Shown here piece after piece: positions 1 through 4,639 of a stretch of DNA of 7,401 nt. The translations under genes were made by a program, and so were the position numbers. This DNA is from Clostridia bacterium (GTDB lineage Bacteria > Bacillota > Clostridia > Oscillospirales > CAG-272). Position 1 is the first letter of the stretch; each line of letters starts with the position of its first letter. The stretch spans positions 1 through 7,401 of the forward strand of contig CAAFLY010000210.1 in assembly GCA_900763885.1 (NCBI GenBank). The letters are read 5' to 3'. The notes under the pieces were generated by a model. That model made no database searches, was not told the DNA's origin, and was given only the letters and a program-made list of their open reading frames with translations.

Positions 1-5
1 CTATG

Positions 6-34
6 ATTATATCATACACCACCCGCTTTGTCAA
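6..34 (-). promoter_or_regulatory. Consensus sigma-A promoter firing off the left edge
   Basis: On the minus strand a perfect -35 TTGACA (29-34) and a perfect -10 TATAAT (6-11) are separated by 17 bp. The -10 is preceded by TGA, which fits the extended -10 pattern TGn. Transcription would leave the window to the left, so the gene it serves is not visible. It is divergent from the promoter at 108-136, and the roughly 70 bp between them holds no gene. Confidence 0.8.
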
Positions 35-107
35 CCCGTTTTCCTGAAAAATTATCGTGTTTTCGAGGTTTTCATCCGACAGACAGAGGGAATTTTCGCG
101 GATTCTC

Positions 108-136
108 TTGCTTTTTCACCGCCATACTGCTATACT
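108..136 (+). promoter_or_regulatory. Sigma-A promoter of the UroD-like gene
   Basis: A TTGCTT -35 box (108-113) lies 17 bp before a TATACT -10 box (131-136). TGC directly before the -10 makes it an extended -10 promoter. The expected start of transcription is near 143, leaving a leader of about 25 nt before the ATG at 168. Confidence 0.7.
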
Positions 137-167
137 ATGGAAAGAATAATCGCAAAAGGAGTCGCAC

Positions 168-851
168 ATGGTACCGGACGTACACAATTTTCTTCGCATT
201 CTCACCACCGCGGAGCCCGGACCGCCGGTTCTGTTCGCACCGTTTGTTTCGCGGTATCTGACCGAACAACTCATTTGGCGGCGCGGCACCCATCTCTGGC
301 AGACACCGCAGTCCTATATCGACACGCTGACCTCGCTCCGGGAGCGCACCTACGCCGATGTGGTGATCGCAGACGCACGGCTGTTTCCCGATCAAATGGG
401 GGAGCTTGCCGATGCCATGGAACGGTTCGCCGCGGATGGAATCCGATATGTACCTCTATGCGACAGTCCGGTACAGGCGCGCTATTTTGACGGTGTGGAC
501 GCGGTCTGCGCGATTGGGATGTACGGGGAGGTACAAATCGGGAAACTGCCGGTGATCGCCATGGGACACTCCCTCTCCGAGGCGATCGATGCGGGATGTG
601 CCGGCTGGTACTGTCGGGATGGAGCGTTGGAGACACACTGGGAGGACGCGCACAATAAGATTGCGATCCTCGGCGGTCTGGGGGAGAATTGGGTGCGCGA
701 CGCTTCTCCGGCCGCCATCCACCACCGTGCGGAGAAATGTTTCCGCCATACCGCGAATGTCCGTATGGCAATCGGCTCCGGCGGCACGCTCCCGGATACA
801 GCGTATCTCTCGCTCATCTCCCTGCTCGGCATCTACAGACGGTATCGATAA
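168..851 (+). CDS. Short uroporphyrinogen decarboxylase-like protein (UroD fold family)
   Basis: A 227-residue protein started by ATG at 168, six bases after a strong AAAAGGAG site (154-161). The N-terminal stretch NFLRILTTAEPGPPVLFAPF resembles the opening of the divergent UroD/MtaA-type proteins of Clostridia, and the end (about residues 201-225, AIGSGGTLPDTAYLSLISLL) resembles the closing strand and helix of that barrel, where family members read as a GxGxxxP-type motif. It is much shorter than classical HemE (about 340-350 residues) and lacks the usual HemE N-terminal Arg-rich substrate motif, so true uroporphyrinogen decarboxylation is unlikely. No signal peptide or membrane segment is visible, so it should be cytoplasmic. 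It has its own promoter and no clear terminator before the yajC promoter. No haem or corrinoid gene is nearby to suggest a substrate. The family call comes from recalled similarity; the function is unknown. Confidence 0.6.
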   Translation: MVPDVHNFLRILTTAEPGPPVLFAPFVSRYLTEQLIWRRGTHLWQTPQSYIDTLTSLRERTYADVVIADARLFPDQMGELADAMERFAADGIRYVPLCDSPVQARYFDGVDAVCAIGMYGEVQIGKLPVIAMGHSLSEAIDAGCAGWYCRDGALETHWEDAHNKIAILGGLGENWVRDASPAAIHHRAEKCFRHTANVRMAIGSGGTLPDTAYLSLISLLGIYRRYR

Positions 852-901
852 CGCTGTCGTCACCGAAAAACGCAGAAATTTAATTATTTACAAAATGTCT
901 C

Positions 902-930
902 TTGCTTCCGGCGATTGGATATAGTATAAT
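902..930 (+). promoter_or_regulatory. Sigma-A promoter upstream of yajC
   Basis: TTGCTT (902-907) and a perfect TATAAT (925-930) are separated by 17 bp. The predicted transcript starts near 937 and reaches the yajC ATG after about 35 nt. It probably drives yajC, the TIGR04086-type gene and the SCIFF-maturase-like gene as one unit, because no other good promoter was seen before 2887. Confidence 0.75.
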
Positions 931-971
931 TTGCTGGTGAACAATCCAATGAATGTAAAGGAGGCTGCCCT

Positions 972-1295
972 ATGATTTTTCTTGAAGCTGCTGCCGATCA
1001 GAGCGGACTGAGCTCCGCAAACGCGATCACCACCATTGTGATGCTGGTCGCCATGGTCGCGATCTTCTATTTCTTCATGTATCGCCCACAGAAAAAGCAG
1101 GAGAAGGAAGAATCCGCCATGCGCAACAATCTGCAGGTCGGCGACGAAATCACCACCATCGGCGGGATCATCGGCAAAATCGTATCCATCAAGGACGAAA
1201 CCGTGCTGATCGAAACGAGCAACGAGCGGAACAAGATCCGTATCCTGCGCACCGCGGTTCGGAAAGTGGACGTCCACGCGGAAGACGCAGACTAA
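972..1295 (+). CDS. yajC: Preprotein translocase subunit YajC
   Basis: A 107-residue protein with the typical YajC layout: a short N-terminus, one hydrophobic membrane helix at about residues 19-37, the hallmark YRPQKKQEKE just after it, and a small cytosolic domain with VGDEITTIGGIIGKIVSI and an ERNKIRILRTAVRKV stretch near the end. YajC is a small inner-membrane partner of the SecDF part of the Sec holotranslocon and supports protein export. The start is fixed by AAAGGAGG (957-964) seven bases before the ATG. Its length is normal for the family. In many Clostridia yajC sits near tgt, secD and secF; none of these follows here, where a TIGR04086-type membrane protein gene comes next after 82 bp. 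Confidence 0.95.
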   Translation: MIFLEAAADQSGLSSANAITTIVMLVAMVAIFYFFMYRPQKKQEKEESAMRNNLQVGDEITTIGGIIGKIVSIKDETVLIETSNERNKIRILRTAVRKVDVHAEDAD

Positions 1296-1312
1296 AAACG
1301 CATACTGTACGG

Positions 1313-1369
1313 ATCCTCCGAATAGAGTGAAGTAGATCCCCCACCCGGGGTACTTTCTCATCGGAGGAT
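1313..1369 (+). promoter_or_regulatory. Long RNA hairpin that buries a ribosome binding site
   Basis: The gap between yajC and the next gene folds almost entirely into one interrupted hairpin. The outer stem is a perfect 9-bp inverted repeat, ATCCTCCGA (1313-1321) with TCGGAGGAT (1361-1369). Inside it GAG (1325-1327) pairs CTC (1357-1359), AAGTA (1330-1334) pairs TACTT (1351-1355), and CCCC (1338-1341) pairs GGGG (1347-1350) around a 5-nt loop. The 3' arm contains the GGAGG (1363-1367) that serves the ATG at 1378, so the folded RNA would hide that site. Only TTTT follows the stem, so it is a poor intrinsic terminator, though partial termination is possible. The pairing is read directly; the regulatory role is inferred. 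Confidence 0.6.
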
Positions 1370-1377
1370 TTTGCCAT

Positions 1378-1827
1378 ATGGAGCATACCAAAGACAAGCC
1401 AACCATTGCCGTGCTGCTTTTCAGTGCCGTGCGCGCGCAGATCGCGATGTTCCTGACGGGACTTGTCCTGCTATTCCTGTTCTGCGCCGTCGCGTATTCC
1501 CTTGCCGATCCGGACACCGTGGTCGTACCGCTCTCTCTTGCCGCGCTTTTTGCCGGCGGATTGGCGGGAGGGATTGCGGCGGTCCGGTTTTCCGGAGACG
1601 GAATACTGTCCGGCTGGCTGTCGGGCGTGATGAGCGCGCTTTTGCTGTGGCTGCTCTCGTTCCTGCCCATCCCAATGGCAAACGGCGCGTCCCAACTCGA
1701 GCTTGTCCCGGCGACGATTCTCTTTCTCTGCCTGCCGCTATCTTCCCTCATCGGTGCTGTGATCGGCAAACGGAGCAAAACGCACAACGCGGCAAAGCCG
1801 AGGAATCGGACTCGCAAACACACATGA
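1378..1827 (+). CDS. TIGR04086-type four-helix membrane protein
   Basis: A 149-residue hydrophobic protein with four predicted membrane helices at about residues 21-42, 48-68, 76-97 and 108-130, a glycine-rich turn (FAGGLAGGIAA, about 58-68) and a basic cytosolic tail (KRSKTHNAAKPRNRTRKHT). Size, helix number, glycine pattern and position directly after yajC match the TIGR04086 family of Clostridia, whose function is unknown. From memory the family often lies between yajC and the SCIFF peptide/maturase genes, which fits the next gene here. The start is chosen from GGAGG (1363-1367) ten bases upstream; that site lies inside the hairpin at 1313-1369, so translation may depend on RNA folding. 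A role in the membrane near the Sec machinery is only a guess from context. Confidence 0.7.
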   Translation: MEHTKDKPTIAVLLFSAVRAQIAMFLTGLVLLFLFCAVAYSLADPDTVVVPLSLAALFAGGLAGGIAAVRFSGDGILSGWLSGVMSALLLWLLSFLPIPMANGASQLELVPATILFLCLPLSSLIGAVIGKRSKTHNAAKPRNRTRKHT

Positions 1828-1987
1828 CAGAAAATCTCCGCATGCCGGTTCGCCTGAGGATCAGGGAAACGCTGATTTAAGGTTGTTTTCGCGCAAAAAC
1901 ATATATGTGAGCCTGCAGCGCAAAAACGCGACGGATGCAGCACATCCACAGGATCCGGAAAACGCGGAGGAGACAGGAGAAATCACT

Positions 1988-2887
1988 ATGATACGAATCA
2001 AACAAAACGGGGTGCGCGCGGTGATCCATCCGCAGACAGGGGTTGTGATGCTGTGCGACGCGCTGACGTTTTCCCTTCTGGACGCAATCACCCCGCCCTT
2101 TTCGGAGGAATTTCCGATGGGCCTGCGCTATTCCTTCGCGAAATACGACAGTGCCGATCTGAAACGGGCATACGCGCAGGTGAAGGAAATCTATGCCGCT
2201 GCCGAGGAGCCCCCGACCGTCCTCTCCCTCCGCACCTCCGCCACCCTTTCCGCGACCGCTCTTACCGACCGTGAAACGACAAAAGCCCCTGCGGATTCCT
2301 GCCCGGATGGCTTTGTCTGCACCGTGATCGCGAAGGAGCCTGCGGAGATCGATTTGGTTGCGCCGTTTTTCGAGAGGGTACACGCGAAGAATCCGTCGAC
2401 GCGGCTGGAGCTGCGGTGCCCGAATGGATTCTCCTACGATACGCTGCCTGTGGATCGGGTGTATCTTGAATGCGGGGACAGCGGAAATGTGACGGAGTTG
2501 CTGCCGCTTTCGGATCATGTGATCCTCTCCTGTACCTGCGATGCGGATCTTATCACGGAAGCGGATCGGCTGTATACGCTCGGATACCGACGCCTATCGC
2601 TCCTGCCGACGGACGCCTATGACAGAGAGACCTTTGCCGCAGATGCGGAAAAGCTGACCCGGGAATGGATCCGTATCGAGCGGAATGATCCGTGCGCGCG
2701 GTTTATGCCATTCACGTTTGCCGATGTCCAGCCGGGGCTATGTGACGATACGGTCCCGACGGATACGCTGCCCGGGTATTTCCAGAATGCGGGACTCCTT
2801 TCGCATATCACGCCCGTCACGCACGATCCCGCTATACTCGCCAAATGTGTGGAATGTGCCGTCGTACTGCAGGCACAGCGGAAGTGA
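1988..2887 (+). CDS. SCIFF-maturase-like protein without radical SAM cluster motif
   Basis: A 299-residue protein. The ATG at 1988 follows AGGAGA (1975-1980) by seven bases; an in-frame TTG at 1883 would add 35 residues but has no ribosome site. Residues 1-72 (MIRIKQNG, TGVVMLCD, a SLLD helix, then KYDSADLKRAYAQVKEIY) resemble the N-terminal peptide-recognition (RRE, PqqD-like) domain of the SCIFF-peptide maturase CteB. Residues about 180-230 (TLGYRRLSLLPTDAYDRETFAADAEKL) resemble the late half of its radical SAM barrel, and the end (KCVECAVVLQAQRK) its C-terminal tail. The CX3CX2C motif that binds the catalytic 4Fe-4S cluster is absent, as are the SPASM Cys clusters, and the protein is about 150 residues shorter than the family. 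Eleven scattered Cys remain (23, 105, 111, 144, 162, 182, 184, 236, 252, 287, 290). The frame is intact, so it is more likely a reduced pseudoenzyme, perhaps a peptide-binding protein, than a fresh pseudogene. Homology is from recalled patterns and needs a profile search. Confidence 0.55.
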   Translation: MIRIKQNGVRAVIHPQTGVVMLCDALTFSLLDAITPPFSEEFPMGLRYSFAKYDSADLKRAYAQVKEIYAAAEEPPTVLSLRTSATLSATALTDRETTKAPADSCPDGFVCTVIAKEPAEIDLVAPFFERVHAKNPSTRLELRCPNGFSYDTLPVDRVYLECGDSGNVTELLPLSDHVILSCTCDADLITEADRLYTLGYRRLSLLPTDAYDRETFAADAEKLTREWIRIERNDPCARFMPFTFADVQPGLCDDTVPTDTLPGYFQNAGLLSHITPVTHDPAILAKCVECAVVLQAQRK

Positions 2888-2902
2888 GCGATAGTATGTA
2901 TG

Positions 2903-2949
2903 AGAAAGTTTCCCGATCTGTACGCGGTTATGGATCGGGAAAACTCTCT
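2903..2949 (+). terminator. First hairpin of a tandem terminator
   Basis: TTTCCCGAT (2909-2917) pairs perfectly with ATCGGGAAA (2934-2942), and the stem extends outward with a few interruptions towards GAG (2902-2904) and CTC (2946-2948). The loop is 16 nt. Only a short T-rich tail follows, so it is weak alone. It begins 15 bp after the stop at 2887 and precedes a better terminator. Confidence 0.4.
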
Positions 2950-2955
2950 TTAGGC

Positions 2956-2984
2956 CCGAATTCTCGGGAAATTCCGGATTTTTT
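2956..2984 (+). terminator. Intrinsic terminator of the yajC block
   Basis: CCGAATT (2956-2962) pairs with AATTCCGG (2970-2977) with one bulged base, and a run of six T (2979-2984) follows at once. An alternative CCCGA/TCGGG stem (2955-2959 with 2964-2968) overlaps it. It ends just upstream of the tRNA promoter and insulates the two transcription units. Confidence 0.6.
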
Positions 2985-2996
2985 CGCGCAAAGGTA

Positions 2997-3025
2997 TTGA
3001 CAAACGGCGGCGGATGTGGTACAAT
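2997..3025 (+). promoter_or_regulatory. Strong promoter of tRNA-Leu
   Basis: A perfect TTGACA (2997-3002), a 17-bp spacer and TACAAT (3020-3025) with TGG in front, so an extended -10. Transcription would start near 3032. A small leader hairpin, GATGTG (3035-3040) with CACATC (3046-3051), ends six bases before the mature tRNA. Confidence 0.85.
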
Positions 3026-3057
3026 ATCATCGTTGATGTGAGACACACATCCGATCT

Positions 3058-3141
3058 GCGGGCATGGCGGAATTGGCAGACGCGCTAGATTCAGGTTCTA
3101 GTGAAAGCAATTTCATGGAGGTTCAAGTCCTCTTGCCCGCA
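3058..3141 (+). tRNA. tRNA-Leu, anticodon CAG
   Basis: An 84-nt class II tRNA that folds fully. The acceptor stem is GCGGGCA (3058-3064) with TGCCCGC (3134-3140), and A3141 is the discriminator base. The anticodon stem CTAGA (3085-3089)/TCTAG (3097-3101) encloses loop TTCAGGT, giving anticodon CAG at 3092-3094, which reads CUG. A long variable arm, TGAAA (3102-3106)/TTTCA (3111-3115), is the mark of Leu/Ser-type tRNAs; the T arm GGAGG (3117-3121)/CCTCT (3129-3133) holds loop TTCAAGT. The 3' CCA is not encoded (TTG follows), so it must be added by nucleotidyltransferase. CUG fits the GC-rich codon use of the neighbouring genes. It is a single tRNA gene with its own promoter and terminator. Confidence 0.97.
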
Positions 3142-3146
3142 TTGAG

Positions 3147-3186
3147 ATCCGAGCTTTGGAAACGAAGCTTGGATTTTTTGTTTTTT
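3147..3186 (+). terminator. Intrinsic terminator of tRNA-Leu
   Basis: ATCCGAGCTT (3147-3156) pairs with AAGCTTGGAT (3165-3174) over 10 bp with one G-U pair, around an 8-nt loop. Two runs of six T follow (3174-3179 and 3181-3186). It starts six bases after the tRNA. The stretch from 3187 to 3276 holds no gene or clear signal. Confidence 0.85.
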
Positions 3187-3276
3187 CCGAAATCGGGACA
3201 AAACAAGGAGACGTCACACCTCCAAAACGCAGAGGGGTGTATCATAGGACGCCCGACAGGCTCTCATATATAATAA

Positions 3277-3312
3277 AAAACCGGGCAATACCGTTTGGTA
3301 CTGTCCGGTTTT
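3277..3312 (-). terminator. Terminator of the efp / CD1247-type operon
   Basis: AAAACCGGGCAATACC (3277-3292) pairs with GGTACTGTCCGGTTTT (3297-3312) around a GTTT loop, with one mismatch and one wobble in 16 bp. Read on the minus strand it ends in a T tract formed by the A run at 3275-3280, 17 bp after the stop of the 162-residue gene. The T-rich other side may also let it act on plus-strand transcription from the tRNA side. Confidence 0.85.
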
Positions 3313-3329
3313 CGTTTGGCTGTATGAGA

Positions 3330-3818
3330 TTACAGATCCTTTTCCTCGTCGAGATCCTCTTCGTCGTCCAGAAGCGGCTTCTGGCAGGCGGGACAGAGAA
3401 TGTCCTCCGGGTTTACGGAATCGTCAAAGTAGACCTTTTCGCCGCAGTGAGGGCACATTGCGCAGTAGAACTCGCCGTCATCCTCATCGTCGTCGTCATC
3501 ATCGTCGTCACAATCGTCGTCGTGGCAGTGACCACAGCAGCAGTCGTCATCGTCACAATCGTCGTCGCATTCGTCACAGTCGCAGCCGCAATCGTCGTCG
3601 CCGTAGACAAATTCCTCGACCTCGCCCAGATCCTCATCGATCTCCTCGATATAGTCGTGGAGGGTCTCGGTGTTCTTCTCCAGCGTTTCGATTTCGCCTG
3701 CCATCTGCTCGATAATGCCGCAAAGAGCCTTGATTACCTTATTTTCCGGCTTGGTCTCGTCGAGATTCAGCCCTTCCATCAAGCCCTTGATATAGGCACT
3801 GTATTCCTTCGTCGTCAT
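3330..3818 (-). CDS. CD1247-type protein with Asp/Cys-rich linker and zinc ribbon
   Basis: A 162-residue acidic protein. Residues 1-72 form a helical domain (KEYSAYIKGLMEGLNLD, then a coiled stretch to EEIDEDLGEVEEFVYG) that resembles the conserved N-terminal domain of Clostridium proteins called CD1247 N-terminal domain proteins. Residues 74-114 are almost only Asp and Cys, with ten Cys (77 to 103) and two His (97, 99). Residues about 118-148 make a zinc-ribbon-like unit with CPHC (122-125) and CPAC (142-145); the tail is Asp/Glu-rich. The start follows AAAGGAGA (3826-3833 on the minus strand) by seven bases. It lies 88 bp downstream of efp on the same strand, as related genes often do in Clostridia, and is probably cotranscribed. 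Function is unknown; metal binding is likely from the residues. The frequent database label of AraC-type regulator is not supported, since no helix-turn-helix is seen. Confidence 0.75.
   Translation of the reverse strand: MTTKEYSAYIKGLMEGLNLDETKPENKVIKALCGIIEQMAGEIETLEKNTETLHDYIEEIDEDLGEVEEFVYGDDDCGCDCDECDDDCDDDDCCCGHCHDDDCDDDDDDDDEDDGEFYCAMCPHCGEKVYFDDSVNPEDILCPACQKPLLDDEEDLDEEKDL
3477..3599 (-). repeat. Low-complexity GAC/TGC codon tract
   Basis: On the plus strand this is a run of GTC/ATC triplets broken by ACA or GCA, which encodes residues 74-114 of the CD1247-type protein as Asp runs separated by Cys. The near-repetitive triplets could expand or contract by replication slippage without breaking the frame. 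It is part of the gene, not a separate element. Confidence 0.7.
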
Positions 3819-3906
3819 AACAATATCTCCTTTCTAATAGGACAGCATTATGACAAAGCCGTGCACAGTCCGGTATGGATTTCGCCGCGGCTTATCATCG
3901 GGTGGG

Positions 3907-4464
3907 TTATGCGCGCTCCAGATATTCGCCGGTTCTGGTGTCGATACGAACCATGTCGCCCTGGTTGATGAAGAGCGGCACACGGATCACAGCACCGGTT
4001 TCCACAGTCGCGTTCTTGGTGGCGCCGGTAGCGGTATCACCACGCACGCCGGGTTCACAATCCGCAATCTCGAGCTCAACGAACATCGGCGGCTCTACTG
4101 CGAATACCTTATCCTTGTAGGAGTTGATCTTGCAGATCATTTCTTCCTTGACAAACTTCAGGCTGTCGCCAATGATGTCTTTTCCGAGCGGGACCTGTTC
4201 AAAGGTTTCGGTGTCCATGAAGTAGTACAGATCGCCGTCGTTGTAGAGGTACTGCATTTCCTTCCGGTCGATACGGGCGTCCTGATACTTATCGGTGGGG
4301 GAGAAGGTCTTTTCCACGACGGCACCGGTGATGACGTTGCGCAGCTTGGTACGAACGAACGCCGCGCCCTTACCCGGCTTTACGTGCTGGAATTCGATGA
4401 CCTGCATAACCTGACCGTCCATATCGAACGTGATACCGTTTCTGAAATCGCCTGCTACTACCAT
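3907..4464 (-). CDS. efp: Elongation factor P
   Basis: A 185-residue protein of normal EF-P length. It has the three-barrel layout: a KOW-like domain (about 1-64), a middle OB domain (about 65-127, with KEEMICKINSYKDKVFAVEPP) and a C-terminal OB domain (about 128-185, with the hallmark GATKNATVETGAVIRVPLFI and QGDMVRIDTRTGEYLERA). EF-P binds the ribosome next to the P-site tRNA and relieves stalling at polyproline. The loop KPGKGAAF places Lys32 at the tip that is modified in many bacteria; no modification enzyme gene (epmA, epmB, ymfI) is visible here. The start is firm: an in-frame stop lies only three codons upstream, and MVVAGDFRNG matches family starts. The ribosome site is odd: the nearest purine run is 15 nt away and lies in a hairpin (4477-4499). 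It precedes the CD1247-type gene in a likely two-gene operon. Confidence 0.97.
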   Translation of the reverse strand: MVVAGDFRNGITFDMDGQVMQVIEFQHVKPGKGAAFVRTKLRNVITGAVVEKTFSPTDKYQDARIDRKEMQYLYNDGDLYYFMDTETFEQVPLGKDIIGDSLKFVKEEMICKINSYKDKVFAVEPPMFVELEIADCEPGVRGDTATGATKNATVETGAVIRVPLFINQGDMVRIDTRTGEYLERA

Positions 4465-4476
4465 AGTTGTTTACTC

Positions 4477-4499
4477 TATCCCCCTACAGATGAGGGATA
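4477..4499 (-). promoter_or_regulatory. Leader hairpin at the efp ribosome binding site
   Basis: On the minus strand TATCCCTC pairs with GGGGGATA over 8 bp (one G-U) around a 7-nt loop. The only purine-rich run close to the efp ATG is in the 3' arm. A stronger AAAGGAG (about 4502-4508) sits just upstream of the hairpin. Folding would hide the near site and shorten the path from the far one. The pairing is seen; the role is inferred. Confidence 0.45.
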
Positions 4500-4537
4500 A
4501 GCTCCTTTCCTCTTGTTCCGTCACAGATTTACACTTT

Positions 4538-4566
4538 ATTATACACGAAAACGGCACGTTTTGCAA
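4538..4566 (-). promoter_or_regulatory. Sigma-A promoter of efp
   Basis: On the minus strand TTGCAA (4561-4566) and a perfect TATAAT (4538-4543) lie 17 bp apart, giving a leader of roughly 65 nt before the efp ATG. The spacer holds a perfect dyad, AAAACG (4548-4553) and CGTTTT (4557-4562). Upstream, two T6 tracts (4581-4586, 4591-4596) lie 10 bp apart between the arms of a 7-bp inverted repeat (4574-4580, 4602-4608). Confidence 0.8.
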
Positions 4567-4639
4567 GATGTTTCGGGAACTTTTTTCCGGTTTTTTCGTT
4601 TGTTCCCGTATATACGTATCCCACTATGGGAAATATGGG

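Noticed and set aside
888..1949. A 353-residue open frame on the minus strand opposite yajC and the membrane protein gene
   Set aside because: Its composition is that of an antisense shadow, and it crosses a promoter, an intergenic hairpin and two well-supported genes.
1883..1987. A longer start (TTG at 1883) for the SCIFF-maturase-like protein
   Set aside because: There is no ribosome site before it, the added 35 residues do not resemble the family N-terminus, and the ATG at 1988 has a well-spaced AGGAGA.
3207..3235. ACACCTC/GGGGTGT hairpin between the tRNA terminator and the convergent terminator
   Set aside because: A 7-bp stem with a wobble, no T tract and no gene to serve; likely chance.
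3819..3906. A terminator or separate promoter between efp and the CD1247-type gene
   Set aside because: Only a 6-bp stem with a loop of about 26 nt and a CATAAT without a matching -35 were found, so cotranscription is the simpler reading.
3156..3968. A 270-residue plus-strand frame with long Val/Ile runs that looks like a membrane protein
   Set aside because: The hydrophobic runs are the reverse reading of the Asp codons of the CD1247-type linker (GAC read as GTC), it starts inside the tRNA terminator region and has no ribosome site.
4617..4632. TCCCA/TGGGA hairpin after the GH5 stop as a terminator
   Set aside because: The stem is only 5 bp with a 3-nt loop and no T tract follows on the minus strand.
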